A DNA stretch of 51,391 nt, taken from Zoopage sp. CT-All (lineage: Eukaryota; Zoopagomycota; Zoopagomycetes; Zoopagales; Zoopagaceae). Both the position numbers and the translations under genes were made by a program. Shown here piece after piece: positions 13,630-24,648 of the stretch; position 1 is the first letter of the stretch, and every line of letters starts with the position of its first letter. Where the stretch lies: assembly GCA_004114245.1 (NCBI GenBank), contig QZWS01000007.1:1-51391 (forward strand). The letters are read 5' to 3'. The notes beneath the pieces are model-generated. The model worked only from the letters and a program-made list of their open reading frames with translations. It was not told where the DNA came from and did not search any database.

Positions 13630-15192
13630 TCAGATGAAATCGTGCAAGTACCGATCAATGTCCAAATTGACAGTGCGTGCTGCCTTCTTGACCATATCAT
13701 AGCCCGCATCGCACCGATACCTTGCTTCCGTGTCCATTCTCCCCCTTGTAGACATGCGCATCAACAGCTTCAATCGCACGAGCGTCGATACCTGAGACAA
13801 GATGTCCACGGAGCTGTCCAAATCCGCCGGTGCTCCGTCTTCTCCGTCAGCATCGACAAGGGAGACAAAAAGGGCAAGCAGCCGTTCGAGCGTGAACGAC
13901 TTTGGCCCGACGAGCTGCTGCCGAGTCTTGGTACCCAGCTTGGCCTCTTCTGCCGCCCGTCTTCTCTTCATTCTTCTCTTGCGCTTCTCAGCCTCATCAG
14001 CAGCACGAGAAAAGTAGCGACGATCGGTGCTGGAGGGATTAAACGAGGCAAGAAAGGCGGCAGCGAGCAGGAATCGAGGATAGTAGGGAAGCTCCAGGGT
14101 GTCCTCACCTGATAATACGCATGAGAGCAGGCGTGTATGCAGCGCCACCTACCAGAGCCGGAAGTGGAAGCGTGGGTATGGGGCGGCTCGCGAAGGCACA
14201 CATTTTCCATCAGTCGAGGCAGCATATTCTGCATCGCACGAAACAAGCGTGCGGGCTGATCAATCGGGATCGTCCCGCATAGCGCTGGCTCGACAAATAC
14301 TGGCCAAGAGGTGTCTATAAGCCACAGGTTGTCTGCAATCGCGCTCGACACACTGTTGGCGCCAATCGCAACATCTAGGAGCATTTCGACAAAGACCTTG
14401 TACACATCCGCCTGCTCCGCACGTAGTCGGATCTCTGGTCGATCCATGTCCTTGGGAGATGGCACTCTAGCAAGCAACAACGATAGCAAGGCGTCTTTCT
14501 TCAATGCCGGGAACGGAATAGTGACAGAAGCAGGATGGGGATGTCTGGTTTGCAGAAACGCGGGCGGGACAGAGGTGATTCCCAGCACACATAGATTCAG
14601 CCGCGGAGCCTACCCATGGTCAACACGATACACGGAGCGTAGAGCGGCTAGAACACACGAATTCGGCAAGGCGAAACATGGCGGGCATCAGCGTGGGCGC
14701 ATGATTCCGTAATCGGTCTACACAATCGAGGATCTATACAGCAACGGGTAGCACATGCGTGACACGCAGCCACTCGACGACCTACAATAACATAGGGCCT
14801 GCCCTTGGTCCCGCTCATCTCGGATAGAACCACAACGAGGTCGCTCTCCGTCTCGCAGCGATACCATTCACCGCCAGGCGGCGCCGGCAATAGCGAGTTG
14901 ACAATGTGCTCGAATATCAGACGCGGAGTGAACATCGTCCGGCAATTCACGTAGACCGATTTCCCGGCAGCATTGGCCATATGGTGCTGAACGACGGCAC
15001 GCGCGAACGTAGTGGATCCGGCGCCAGGCGCGGCATGAAGGACGATTGCCGGAGGAAGCGGGAAGCCCTGCCGCAACAGCGTGGATAATAATGCACAAGT
15101 GCATGGCGTACATTTGCAAACACAGATCTGAACAGGCTCAGCTCGGCGGTGCGGCCAGGAAACTGCTGGGCAAGCTCAATGGATGAAAGCAT
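13630..15192 (-). CDS. ORC5: Origin recognition complex subunit 5, 453 aa
   Basis: Orc5 is an AAA+-like subunit of the complex that marks replication origins. The C-terminus is diagnostic: ELPYYPRFLLAAAFLASFNP, TDRRYFS, GPKSFTLERLLALF and KAARTVNLDIDRYLHDFI align with animal Orc5. Five exons: 15192-15112, 15067-14782, 14717-14659, 14609-14153, 14108-13630. Introns are 44, 64, 49 and 44 nt and phases close. The P-loop position reads HAAPGAGSTTF, where the usual lysine of GKT/S is a serine, and Walker B is a weak YVIVDR. ATP binding is therefore doubtful. The start gives MLSSIELAQQFPGR, matching the usual short N-terminus. Confidence 0.93.
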
Positions 15193-15329
15193 ATAATATG
15201 TGACTGTCACATCAGTCAGCTGGTAACGCGACGTTGCCGTACAATACATTCCAATATGTGACTGTCACTGGTTTCTTCAAAAGACTGCATTTCCATCTGC
15301 AAACATAGTCGCTGGCCACAGCGCGATAC

Positions 15330-17855
15330 TTACATCTTGTCAAGAAAGCGGTCGAGGGGCGGGATTTCCTCGGTAAGACCCTTGCGCTTGCGGACGGCCC
15401 TGACAATGTCAAACACCTTGCCGGGCTCGAGCGGGCTGCCGTTCATGAGCTGCCAGTGGTCAAACACGCACTGAGGGAAGGCCTGGCCACCAGTGTGGGA
15501 ACGGAGATCGGCGGTGAAGCCGAACGACTCGTTGACGGGGAGGTACGCCTTGACATTGTACAGCGGTGTTCCCGGGCGGTTCTCCTCCGAGATGACATGG
15601 CCACGACGACGATTGAGCACGCCGTAGATGCCGCCCATGGCGCTCTCCGGGCACTGGATTTCGACGAGGTAGACGGGCTCAAGGAGGCCGGGGTTGGCGG
15701 TGAGGCACGAGGCGTAGACGACGCGACGGCAGGTGGGGATAATCTGGCCACCACCACGATGGATGGCGTCGGCGTGGAGGGTAACGTCCATGACGTTGAA
15801 GCGGCAGCCGCGCATGTGCTCCTCGGCGCAGACACCCTCCTTGGTAGCCCACTGGAAGGCGGCAACGCACGAGTCCTTGATCTCATTGAGGTATTGCACA
15901 CCCTTGGTGACGTCGACGAGCAGGTTGGGACCGGTGGTGTCGGGACCAAAGCACCAAATCTTGCGGGCATCGGTGGCGTCCCAGCCGTACTCCTCGACGA
16001 GGACACGCGCGCGGGCCTTGAAGTCGTCACGCGGGGTGACCTTGCCGGCCACAATATCGCTGGAGAGCTGATCATCGATGGGAGCGGCCTTCATGAAGAT
16101 ACGGTTGTGCTTGTTGGGCGACTTGGAGAGGGCGACGATGGACGACTCGGTCTGGACGGTCTCGCAGTAGGCGACGACGGGATCACCAGTCTTGATGGGC
16201 ACCTGGGCGTGATCCTCCTCAAGATCCTTGAGGCAGATCTCGAGGTGGAGCTCACCGGCACCGGCGACGATGTGCTCACCCGAGTCAGAGGTGAAGCACA
16301 GGACGCAGGGGTCGGACTTGGAGAGGCGCTTGAGACCCTCGACGAGCTTGGGCAGATCGTTGGCGTTCTTGACCTCGACGGCAACCCGCACGACGGGCGA
16401 GACCGAGAACTTCATGACCTTGAGGTTGTGCGCGGTCTCGGACGTGGTGATGGTGCCCGACTTGAGGAGGAACTGGTCGACGCCGACGAGACCGACAATG
16501 TTGCCGGCAGGGCAGTCTTCGATGGGCTCGACGTAGCGACCCATCATGAGAATGGTGCGCTGGATGGACTTGACAAAGAGATCGTCCTTCTTGCCGGGGG
16601 TGTAGTTGGGGCCCTGGATGCGGACCTTCATGCCGGAGCGCACGGTGCCGGAGAAGACACGGCCAAAGGCGTAGAAGCGGCCCTTGTCGGACGTCGGCAC
16701 CATCTTGGAGACGTAAAGCATGAGCGGAGCCTTGGCATCGCAGTTGCGGATGCCCTCGGCGCACTCATCGTCCATGGGGCCCTCGTACAGGTTGTCGACA
16801 CGGTACTTTTGGGCGGTGACGGGCGAGGGCAGATGGATAACCAACATCTCGAGGAGAGCGTCGGCGGCCGGCAGGAAACGGCGCATGACGATTTTGAGCA
16901 GGGCCTTGCCCTCGAGCTCCTTCTCCTCGCCCTTGAGCACGATCTCGAGCTTCTCGAGCATCTTGACCGTCTGGTCCTTCTTGAAGTTCATGATGGAGTC
17001 GAAGAGCTTGAAGATGGGGTCGAGGACAAACATGTTGAAGGCGCGCTCGAGCGGCTTGCCGTCGGCGTCGGTGCCCTTGGTGGTCCACTTGCGGGTGGTG
17101 GGATTGAAGTAGCTCTCGCCCCACAGACGCTGCATCATCTTGTCCATGTCGACGCCAAACTTCTTGGAGTAGCGCTGGGCAAACTGGCGCAGCGTGAAGC
17201 CCCAGCCGTGCAGGCCCGAGCCGAACGCGACGGTGCCCTTCTCGGGGTAGACCTGGACGTCGCCGAGCGTCTTGTCAAAGTAGGTTGAGATGATGACGTT
17301 GACGCTCTCGATGGTGCGCATGAACGAGGTGTAGAGGTCCTCCTTGGTGAGCTGCAGCTCGAGCAGGGCGCGATCGACCTTGTTGATGATGATGACGGGC
17401 TTGATGCGCTCGGTCAGGGCCTGGCGCAGCACCGTCTCGGTCTGCACACACACGCCCTCGACACAGTCGACGACGACCAGCGCGCCGTCGGTGACGCGCA
17501 GCGCGGCGGTGACCTCGGACGAGAAGTCAACGTGCCCGGGCGAGTCGATCAGGTTGATCAGAAACTCGTTTCCTTCCGTCTTTTGCTTGACGTCGCTGAG
17601 GTCGTCCTTGGGCAGCTCAAAGTACATGGAGATGGCGGTGGACTTGATGGTGATGCAGCGGTCCTGCTCGTCCTGGCGCGTGTCGGTGAAGCGGGCCTCG
17701 CCGGCCTTGGCGGAGGAGATGATGCCGGCCTTGGAGACGAGCGAGTCGGTGAGCGTGGACTTGCCGTGGTCGACGTGGGCAATGACGGACATGTTGCGCA
17801 CGTTTGTGACGCGGTCCATGAGGGCGCGGATCTGGTCGATAGTGAAGTTCACCAT
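15330..17855 (-). CDS. EEF2: Translation elongation factor eEF2, 841 aa
   Basis: This GTPase moves tRNAs and mRNA through the ribosome. It is intronless and full length. G-domain motifs are intact: AHVDHGKST (residues 26-34), the RCITIKST effector region, DSPGH and NKVD. The diphthamide loop reads [15 protein letters not shown] with its histidine. The protein ends RFLDKM, as expected apart from the last residue (usually Leu). The start is the ATG giving [10 protein letters not shown]; about 70 upstream in-frame codons are low-complexity leader and not coding. The stop codon lies inside a perfect GTAAGT donor-like site (see findings). Confidence 0.98.
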   Translation of the reverse strand: MVNFTIDQIRALMDRVTNVRNMSVIAHVDHGKSTLTDSLVSKAGIISSAKAGEARFTDTRQDEQDRCITIKSTAISMYFELPKDDLSDVKQKTEGNEFLINLIDSPGHVDFSSEVTAALRVTDGALVVVDCVEGVCVQTETVLRQALTERIKPVIIINKVDRALLELQLTKEDLYTSFMRTIESVNVIISTYFDKTLGDVQVYPEKGTVAFGSGLHGWGFTLRQFAQRYSKKFGVDMDKMMQRLWGESYFNPTTRKWTTKGTDADGKPLERAFNMFVLDPIFKLFDSIMNFKKDQTVKMLEKLEIVLKGEEKELEGKALLKIVMRRFLPAADALLEMLVIHLPSPVTAQKYRVDNLYEGPMDDECAEGIRNCDAKAPLMLYVSKMVPTSDKGRFYAFGRVFSGTVRSGMKVRIQGPNYTPGKKDDLFVKSIQRTILMMGRYVEPIEDCPAGNIVGLVGVDQFLLKSGTITTSETAHNLKVMKFSVSPVVRVAVEVKNANDLPKLVEGLKRLSKSDPCVLCFTSDSGEHIVAGAGELHLEICLKDLEEDHAQVPIKTGDPVVAYCETVQTESSIVALSKSPNKHNRIFMKAAPIDDQLSSDIVAGKVTPRDDFKARARVLVEEYGWDATDARKIWCFGPDTTGPNLLVDVTKGVQYLNEIKDSCVAAFQWATKEGVCAEEHMRGCRFNVMDVTLHADAIHRGGGQIIPTCRRVVYASCLTANPGLLEPVYLVEIQCPESAMGGIYGVLNRRRGHVISEENRPGTPLYNVKAYLPVNESFGFTADLRSHTGGQAFPQCVFDHWQLMNGSPLEPGKVFDIVRAVRKRKGLTEEIPPLDRFLDKM

Positions 17856-18112
17856 TGCGGGCGGGGAGAGGTGCTGTGCGGGAGATGGGCGGCGCAAAAG
17901 CGAAGGCAAAAAAGCCGAGTCGTCAAAGCAGCAATCCCTGGCAGAGTCACTGGGAGGGTGCCGGTGCCGTGCCGGGTCTCCTGGCCGGGTCTCCTGGCCA
18001 TCGCGGGTGCCCTGGCCGCTGTTGCTGTTGCTGTCGCTTAGGCTGCATCTGCAAGACGCCTCCACTGCCCGTGAATGCTGCTGAAGTGAACCCTTCTACC
18101 AGGCTGCATTGC

Positions 18113-19035
18113 TCAATTTACATCGCCCTTTCCGGGCAGGTTCTCACAATCCGCCAACCATTGCAGCATAGCCCAGGGCATCACGACAAGACCTGCATTC
18201 TGCGTAGTCCTGAGATATGTCTTTAAACTTTGAACCAGAGCACCAGTAAAACAAATTTTGTGATGTGGAAATACGAGAAACCATGCCAACTGCTCGGCTA
18301 CAACATCTATGGCTTGCAACAGCGTATTGACAGCTGGAGGAGCTTCTTGGCTATTTTCGTGTAGGCAAAACTTGGAACTCAGTTCACGCCACTGTGGCGC
18401 AGACAAGGTTGCCATTGCATAGAAGAACAGAGAGCGATTTATGCAGATATAGTGAACCAGTTCCTTGATAGGAAATACAGCCACGAAATTGGGCAGCTCA
18501 GTTGTGAATGATTTGTGACTGAAAATCGCAAGTCGTTTTATGCTGGCGTACTTTCTGTTTTCAAGGAACTGTAGATTTGTGTTCTTTTGACCTCTCCTGA
18601 TCCAGGAGCCTTGATGGCTGTTTCAACGGCATAAGCATCATCCACAGTGATATATGGCATGACGACCTTGTTTGTGAATAATGGGTCTGCCGATGTGCTT
18701 GGAATATAAGCTAGTCGCATGAATGTGAGCGTTTGCTCTGGTGAAAGGGCTTGCGGTGCAAAATACTTTCAGGGCTGCAGTCACGTCTTTTGCTCCGGCA
18801 GCTGCGCCCTTGTTAAGAGTTTAAAGGAACATTTTTTGATATTTAAGTGCAACCAGACGTCCTTAGGGAGTTTATGGGTAGCCATGAAATTGTGGAAGGA
18901 ATGCATGTCAAGCATAGACAGGAACTGTGGGTTGACATTGTCCATTCTATGGTCCTGGTAATAGTAGCCAGGTACATTTGACGCGACCACGCAGCCAACA
19001 AGTGCGGCAAGGACAAGTAGCAGGGCTGAGCGCAT
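18113..19035 (-). pseudogene. Decayed secreted-protein gene (or a multi-intron gene with unusual splicing)
   Basis: It opens with a good signal peptide (MRSALLLVLAALVGCVVAS). Protein-like sequence continues through the region but changes frame near 18815-18830, 18765 and 18568. The pieces read KLPKDVWLHL, then KGAAAGAKDVTAALK, then LSPEQTLTFMRLAYIP, then FLENRKYASIKRLAIF, ending at 18113. The middle shift leaves no room for a normal 40-50 nt intron, so at least part looks like frameshift decay. The last shift could be an intron ending CTACAG at 18568. Neighbouring housekeeping exons run for kilobases without indels, which argues against sequencing error. The product is unknown. Confidence 0.55.
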
Positions 19036-19462
19036 TCCGAGTCTTTGGGGATGGGAGGATTGGCTGAGGTTGGAGGAAGGACAAGGGCAGATGAAGTGAT
19101 TGGCAAGAGGATAGCCATGAGCTTGACGTAGCTGTGGTCGTGATTGTGATGTGTCGAGTTCTTAGGGCACGTCTAGATGGGTTGCCTTGAGAGTGGTCAC
19201 ATGGCTCACTGGCCACTCTTCCAGCCAGCACCTAATGATCCTCTACTGCATGCTGTTCACTCTCTATATTTTAACAGAGAATTACTTGCTGTTGGTAGTT
19301 AGCACGATAGGTATAAGTGAGTTCAGCAGGGATATCGCAAACTTGGATTGCTTATCTTGTGATACTGCCAACACTTCCCAATTGGCATTACTATATGGCT
19401 TAGCCACCCGCACTTAACCGGCAAAGAAATCAAGCCATCAGCGTGACCTTGCATCCGTACTA
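19036..19462. other. Intergenic
   Basis: It lies between the start of the decayed secreted gene and the ARL2 stop codon. It is AT-richer than the housekeeping block, and I see no gene or RNA in it. Confidence 0.5.
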
Positions 19463-20149
19463 TTACACAAACGTATACAGCCTCGCAGCAACATCCTTGA
19501 CCACCCACGAGAAGCCATCGTCGACGCCAGCACTCGACACCGCACTGCATCCTTGGATATGCCAGCGGTGACTTTGTATCGCTGCAAGCTGCAGCACCTC
19601 GGCAATCTGCTCGTCGGACAGCGCACCCGCTAGATCCTGCTTATTGGCAAACACAAGCAGCGATGCGCCGGCCAGTCGCTGCAGGCGATTAGCTAGGCTT
19701 GCACTAAACGCTGATGTTCACGCACCTCTTCAACGAGAAGCTTGTGCAGCTCATCGCGGCAATCCTCCAGTCTCATCCGATCTGCGGCATCCACCACCCA
19801 TATGAGCGCATCCGTCTGCTCAAAGTAGTTCCGCCAGTACGAGCGAAGGCGTGTCTGCCCACCCACGTCCCAAATATTCAGCGTGTATCTTTCGGGCGTC
19901 AACTCCCATTTCGCAATCGCCGTCCTACTTTTCATAGACAAGCGTCTTGATGTTGAATCCAAAGGTCGGCGACACCGCGGAAATGTCTTCGCCGGCGAGG
20001 CGCTTGACAATTGTCGTTTTTCCCGCGTTGTCCAGGCCGCTGCCAGCAGCATAAGCGCTTGTTAAACACGCGGTGACTTCATACAGCATGAGGATGCGCA
20101 TTTCGCGCTCGCGCATGCGCTGCTTCTTCAGCACCGTGAGCAGGCCCAT
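19463..20149 (-). CDS. ARL2: ARL2 (Cin4-type) small GTPase, 184 aa
   Basis: Arl2 works with tubulin cofactors in making alpha/beta-tubulin dimers. Spliced, it is exactly 184 aa, the length of human ARL2. Motifs: MGLLTVLKK start with Gly2, GLDNAGKTT (P-loop), FGFNIKT (switch I), LNIWDVGGQ (switch II), [25 protein letters not shown] and the GCSAV loop. Four exons: 20149-20085, 20039-19929, 19888-19726, 19678-19463. Introns are 45, 40 and 47 nt with closing phases. It is divergent from ALG6 with 38 bp between start codons. Confidence 0.95.
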
Positions 20150-20187
20150 CAGTGAGCCTGCCGCCGTCACAAATACTCCCAGCCACC
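20150..20187. promoter_or_regulatory. Short bidirectional promoter region ARL2 / ALG6
   Basis: Only 38 bp separate the two ATGs. Core promoter and leaders must be extremely short or reach into the flanking coding sequence. Confidence 0.6.
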
Positions 20188-21866
20188 ATGCACTCGGCTC
20201 CCGCGTTTCAGCTCGTCGCCGACCTCGATGCCGCGCTCCCGTCTTCCCTGGTGATCGCTTTAGTAATATCGGTAGCAGCGTGCATTCGGTGGATGGTGGC
20301 GCTGCACTCGTACTCGGGCTTGGACACTCCGCCGACGTTTGGGGATTATGAGGCCCAACGGCATTGGATGGAGCTCACACGGCATCTCCCGACCAGCCAG
20401 TGGTATTCATACAGCGAAGACTACTGGAGACTCGACTATCCGCCGTTGACCGCGTACCACTCCCTGGCGATGGGCATCGTCGGCAACAGTTGGTTTCCAG
20501 AAGGCTTCGCGCTCGAGTCGAGTCGCGGATTCGAGTCCCCAGCGCATAAGCTATTCATGCGTGCCACCGTAATGATATCAGAGCTGCTCGTATACGTTCC
20601 TGCGGTGATTCTTTTTCTGCGGAATTTTCACTCCGTCAATGGACCCCAGCCGGGGCAATCGCTCAAGACCACCGCGCTGCTATTTGTTCTCCTCCAGCCT
20701 GGCCTTATCCTCATCGACCATGGCCACTTCCAGTACAACTCGGTCATGCTTGGATTTTCCATCCTGTCGTGGCATTTTATGCTCCGCGAGCGATACCTCG
20801 TGGGATCTGTTTGCTTCTGCTGCGCACTCCTATTCAAGCAAATGGCGTTGTATTACGCCCTCCCCGTGTTTTCGTACCTCCTTGCACAATGCTTGTGGCG
20901 TCCAAATGGTCGAATGCTATTGGTCAAACTCGCTGCGACGGTCATACTCACGTTCGCAGTTCTGTTGGCGCCCTTTTGGAGCATGGGCCAACTTGCTCAG
21001 ATTGCCGCACGGTTATTCCCATTCACCCGCGGTCTGTTCGAAGATAAGGTGGCAAATGTATGGTGTGCGTTGGACGTACTCGTCAAGCTTCGAAAGCTAT
21101 TTTCTCCGACCACGCTGCTGCGCATCAGGTGACCTGCCCAAATATTGTATTTATGCGATACTGAACTCGCGCCAGTACAGCGGCAACGTTCGCCGCCTGC
21201 CTGCCTGCATGTCTTCCGCTCCTCTTCTCCCAAAGGTCTCGATCATCTATGCAAGTTGCCTTTATCTACTCCCTTGCAGCCTCCTCACTAGCCTTCTTCC
21301 TCTTTTCCTTCCAAGTCCATGAGAAATCCATTCTAATACCTGCCATGCCGATCACTCTCCTGATTATCCAGGAACCCACGCTAGTGCCGTGGTTTAGCAA
21401 CATTGCCGTGTTTAGCATGGCACCGCTTTTGCACCGAGATGGCTGTGCGCTAGCCACTTGGACATTGCTGGCTCTCTGTAACCTCTTATTTCCATCCCAT
21501 TTATCAATCCCGTCACGGAGACGGCGAGATGTTTGGAGCTTCGCAACGAAAAATATAGTTAGAACCACGTATGCACTGGCCGGGATGATCCAACTCGCAT
21601 CGTGGATGATCACTCCTCCTGCACGATATCCCGATCTCTGGATCGTGGCCAACGTATTTGTTGCCGCTTTGGTATTTTCCCTGACCTATGTGTATCTGGT
21701 GTGGAGAATATGGCAGCTGGCTGGCTGGATCGAGACCGCAGGAGTTTCGCATGCTCAGGAGGCTAGCGCAACAGGGAATGAGTCAGAAGACAGTGCATAC
21801 GCGCAGCGTGATAAGATGCGACGACGAACGAAGGCAAAACGAGTCGGGCACAATGGTCACGAATAA
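20188..21866 (+). CDS. ALG6: Dol-P-Glc:Man9GlcNAc2-PP-Dol alpha-1,3-glucosyltransferase, 543 aa
   Basis: Alg6 adds the first glucose to the lipid-linked N-glycan precursor in the ER membrane. The first lumenal loop has [18 protein letters not shown] with the catalytic aspartate of [10 protein letters not shown], then [12 protein letters not shown] and [13 protein letters not shown]. Later [12 protein letters not shown] and [10 protein letters not shown] are family signatures, and many hydrophobic helices run throughout. Two exons, 20188-21128 and 21176-21866, are joined by a 47-nt phase-2 intron. The ATG sits in CCACCATGC. Length equals the yeast enzyme within one residue. The C-terminal tail is basic. 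Confidence 0.95.
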
Positions 21867-22058
21867 TTCCGATTGGTAACTCAGCTGCACTCTCATGGAA
21901 TGGCGAGATAACTCTCGCGTACTACCTGCAATCGAAGCTGGAGGGGCGCAGGAGCAGGGCGTCGGTGGTTATGTGACTCTCGGCGATCTGCTTGCTTCCC
22001 CTCAAATATAGGCACGTGTGCACGATCTCGGAAACTCTTACATTCTCACGAACGATAT

Positions 22059-23294
22059 ATGATGCCTTTGATGTGCCGCCTTCAGATCCCGCATTTTTCT
22101 GCTCTGGTTATATTTCTTGCTATCGTGGTTATCGGCGACGAGCTGCACCTGGTCGCTCCAGCATCCGGTCCACCTCGTCCCGTTTCTCTGCCCACGTTGC
22201 CCTTGGAGACAAGGCAATTCCAGCAGCCACCCCATACTCTGCAAATAGCCATCCAGAGACGCACTCCTCTGGATTGGCCAAGCTCGCTTGTGCATATGCC
22301 CTCGGTATCCCGCTGCCGTGTCCTTGCAAATTATGCACGGGAGGCCATAAAGCTGGAGTTTGGTGATATCGACGCATTTGTTGCTTTCTATCTATCGCAC
22401 TGCGTCCCGGAATCAGCGGAACAGCTCCTTATGTTCAGGTTTGATTACCTACGATTTACGTCCGGAAATCTTTCTAACGCCATTGCCACTGCTCTCAGTC
22501 TACTTGGAGAGCGTCTGAATCAGCTAGGACATGCAAGTCTTGCTTTGCCATACATCCTACCACTCGACGTTCTTTCTCCCTCGATATTACACGTATTGAA
22601 TGCGGCTACGTACGAGTCTTTTCTCGCACCATCCTCCCATTTATCCAACGCGTCGTGGCTGCTGCCTCATGGGCTCGCTTACATACGGCGGAGCGCCCTA
22701 TCGTTGAAACAAGTGGTGACGAGCAATATAGTACAGCACACTTGGTTGGCATGCTGGTACAGCATCCATTGGACGCCGGAATCTCTGAAAAATGCGCCTC
22801 ACCGTGATGCGTTGGCTGCAAAGGTGAAGAGCCATATCAATATCAACCCCGAGATACTGGCCTTGCATTTTAAACACACTGCAGAGTCACTGCGTGTGGT
22901 TCTCGATGCATTTCACGCTCGAGTTGTGTCGGGAAAGTGCAACATCCGATTCTGGATTGCCTACTACGCGCTACCAAACCAGAGCGCATACAACGAGGCG
23001 ATGGAAGAGTCTGAAAGTGTCCGTGAAGCCGTGTACGTGTCCAGCTTCCTCGGCGAGGATGCTAGTCAAGCGTTGATGATGCTCGATTTCCACCGCAAGG
23101 ACACAGTGACTATGAGAATGTTCAAAGCTGCGCTGAAGACGCTCAAGTACAAGACGCTCGCTGTTCTTTGCAGTCGAATTCGGAAAGAACCGCCGCCCGA
23201 GCTAATGAATACGCTGATTGCAGCGAAGGAAATGATACGCCAAGCTCACCGGGAGGAACTGGATGCGGCCGTGAAGGAGTGCCTCTCAGCGTGA
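22059..23294 (+). CDS. Secreted protein of unknown function, 411 aa
   Basis: It is a single exon. An N-terminal hydrophobic segment (about residues 10-27, FSALVIFLAIVVIGDELHL) looks like a signal peptide. The rest is mostly helical with evenly spread Leu/Ala and no domain I recognise. Asn-X-Ser/Thr sites (for example NLSNA and HLSNAS) are compatible with secretion. Two Met codons open the frame; either keeps the signal. It lies in an accessory island next to another secreted protein on the opposite strand. No disruption is seen. Confidence 0.65.
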   Translation: MMPLMCRLQIPHFSALVIFLAIVVIGDELHLVAPASGPPRPVSLPTLPLETRQFQQPPHTLQIAIQRRTPLDWPSSLVHMPSVSRCRVLANYAREAIKLEFGDIDAFVAFYLSHCVPESAEQLLMFRFDYLRFTSGNLSNAIATALSLLGERLNQLGHASLALPYILPLDVLSPSILHVLNAATYESFLAPSSHLSNASWLLPHGLAYIRRSALSLKQVVTSNIVQHTWLACWYSIHWTPESLKNAPHRDALAAKVKSHININPEILALHFKHTAESLRVVLDAFHARVVSGKCNIRFWIAYYALPNQSAYNEAMEESESVREAVYVSSFLGEDASQALMMLDFHRKDTVTMRMFKAALKTLKYKTLAVLCSRIRKEPPPELMNTLIAAKEMIRQAHREELDAAVKECLSA

Positions 23295-23623
23295 GCTGAA
23301 TATGAAGGCAGGTGGTTTACAAATGAAGATTCAAAAGCGGTTAATAGGACTAGTTAATATTGCACCTAGAAGAAGAAGCATTAATGCATGATGGCATATT
23401 AATTCCTTGATCTCCATCCTCTTTCTATCTGTGTTGGAAGGAGTGACCCGAGTCAGTGGGAGTCGCTTTGTTGCGCGCCCAATTTTTTAGGTGAGGAAAT
23501 GAAGCGTTGGTTGCCACCCACCGCGGACACCAGCCAGTGGCACCGCGGGTTGCAGCAAACAGCACACTTCCTTTATTGCCTCCACTCAAGCTCTCAATTG
23601 ACATACCCCCGCCCGGTAGCCGG
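23295..23623. other. Intergenic between convergent secreted-protein genes
   Basis: The segment is 329 bp. An antisense-frame ORF runs through it into the neighbour, but its sequence shows no protein-like pattern. I see nothing else. Confidence 0.5.
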
Positions 23624-24256
23624 TCACTGATAATTCGATGACGAATAGCCCGACTGATAGGAATTCGACAGGTTGTTAGGCTGTTGTGCGTACGTCTGTC
23701 CCCCACTGAGATTACTTGCTTGAAGGGCTGATCCCCCTGCCTCACTCCCAGGCATCATATTAGGACCAGACGCTGAAAGGTATTCTTGAGCGGAGGCACT
23801 TGACGGCGACATTTCAAAGGACGATTGATTCTGTGCTTCTATCCTTTTTTGCTCTTTCCTTGTTTTCTTCGCTTGCTCCTCTGCTTGCTTCTCTGCTTGC
23901 TTCGTTGCTTGCTTCGTTGCTTTCCGTGCTCTCTCCGCTTCCTTCTTTTCTTGTTTTGGCGTGGGCTGCTGCCCGAACGTCGAAGGATATAGTTGAGCAG
24001 GGGTACTTGATTGATGCATTTCATACCGATTCTGCGCTTGCTGCCCGAACGCTGGAGGATGGTGCGGAGTGGGGGTATTTGGCCGCTGCGGTGCTCCATA
24101 CTGCTGGGGCTGGCCACCGTAGCCAGCGTTGTTGAATGACGGCGACCTGTTGATGGCGACGGGTAGAAGCCGACTGTAGCCAGCAGCGGTGGCATGCGGG
24201 ACGAGCGAAGCAACGAGGGCCGCAGCGAGCATAAGCATAGCAGTGGATGTGCGCAT
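23624..24256 (-). CDS. Small secreted Gln/Ser-rich protein with basic coiled segment, 210 aa
   Basis: A signal peptide (MRTSTAMLMLAAALVASLV...ATA) is followed by Gln/Pro-rich sequence. A Lys/Glu/Gln-rich helix follows (about residues 98-140) in which ATKQ/AEKQ/AEEQ units repeat. On each side lies one copy of a loose repeat: QNRYEMHQSSTPAQLYPSTF and QSSFEMSPSSASAQEYLSAS. The tail is Asn/Ser/Tyr-rich. No known domain is seen. The composition recalls secreted low-complexity effector or wall proteins, but this is inference only. Confidence 0.65.
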   Translation of the reverse strand: MRTSTAMLMLAAALVASLVPHATAAGYSRLLPVAINRSPSFNNAGYGGQPQQYGAPQRPNTPTPHHPPAFGQQAQNRYEMHQSSTPAQLYPSTFGQQPTPKQEKKEAERARKATKQATKQAEKQAEEQAKKTRKEQKRIEAQNQSSFEMSPSSASAQEYLSASGPNMMPGSEAGGSALQASNLSGGQTYAQQPNNLSNSYQSGYSSSNYQ

Positions 24257-24648
24257 AGTTGTGTTTATGAGTGCTGGAGTCTGTGGAGTGGGTCGGCCGG
24301 GCGACGATGCGTGGAGGTTTGGAGGGCGCTGAGGCGGGTGGTGGGTTGGGCGAAAAGCGGACAGGCGCGTCCCTGCTCAGTAAAACTTTTCTTCACGGAC
24401 GCAGCGTGGCTGCCGCGTGGACAAACACGTGGGCGTCGGGTGGCCACCTCCGTCTCCTCAAATCATACGGGCATCATACTGTCCGTCCACCCCCAAGCCG
24501 GCCTCATCCAGCACGGTCCTTCAGGTTTCACTATAGCCTTTACACCAGGAGATCCAGGAATTGGTACTTCATGGTGTCCCGCCCCCAAAAGTAAAAATAA
24601 AAAAAGAGAGTGTAGTGACCTGGGATTTTTCTTCTTCACAGACGCAAC
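24257..24648. other. Upstream region of the PD-(D/E)XK-like gene, possible relic 5' exon
   Basis: A GTAAAA site at about 24591 and a pyrimidine-rich TTCTTCTTCACAG at about 24643 could bound a 54-nt intron. Before it, one frame reads TPGDPGIG (about 24541-24564) and another reads WYFMVSRPQ, as if a P-loop had lost its Lys-Ser step by a small deletion. This may be the broken N-terminal half of the downstream gene. Otherwise I see nothing coding. Confidence 0.3.

Noticed and set aside
15456-17288. 610-codon open frame antisense to eEF2
   Set aside because: It is a mirror of eEF2's strongly biased codons; the protein is Asp/Leu/Gly-rich with no motif.
17856-18065. 70-codon N-terminal extension of eEF2
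   Set aside because: eEF2 begins MVNFT in all families; the extension is low-complexity leader.
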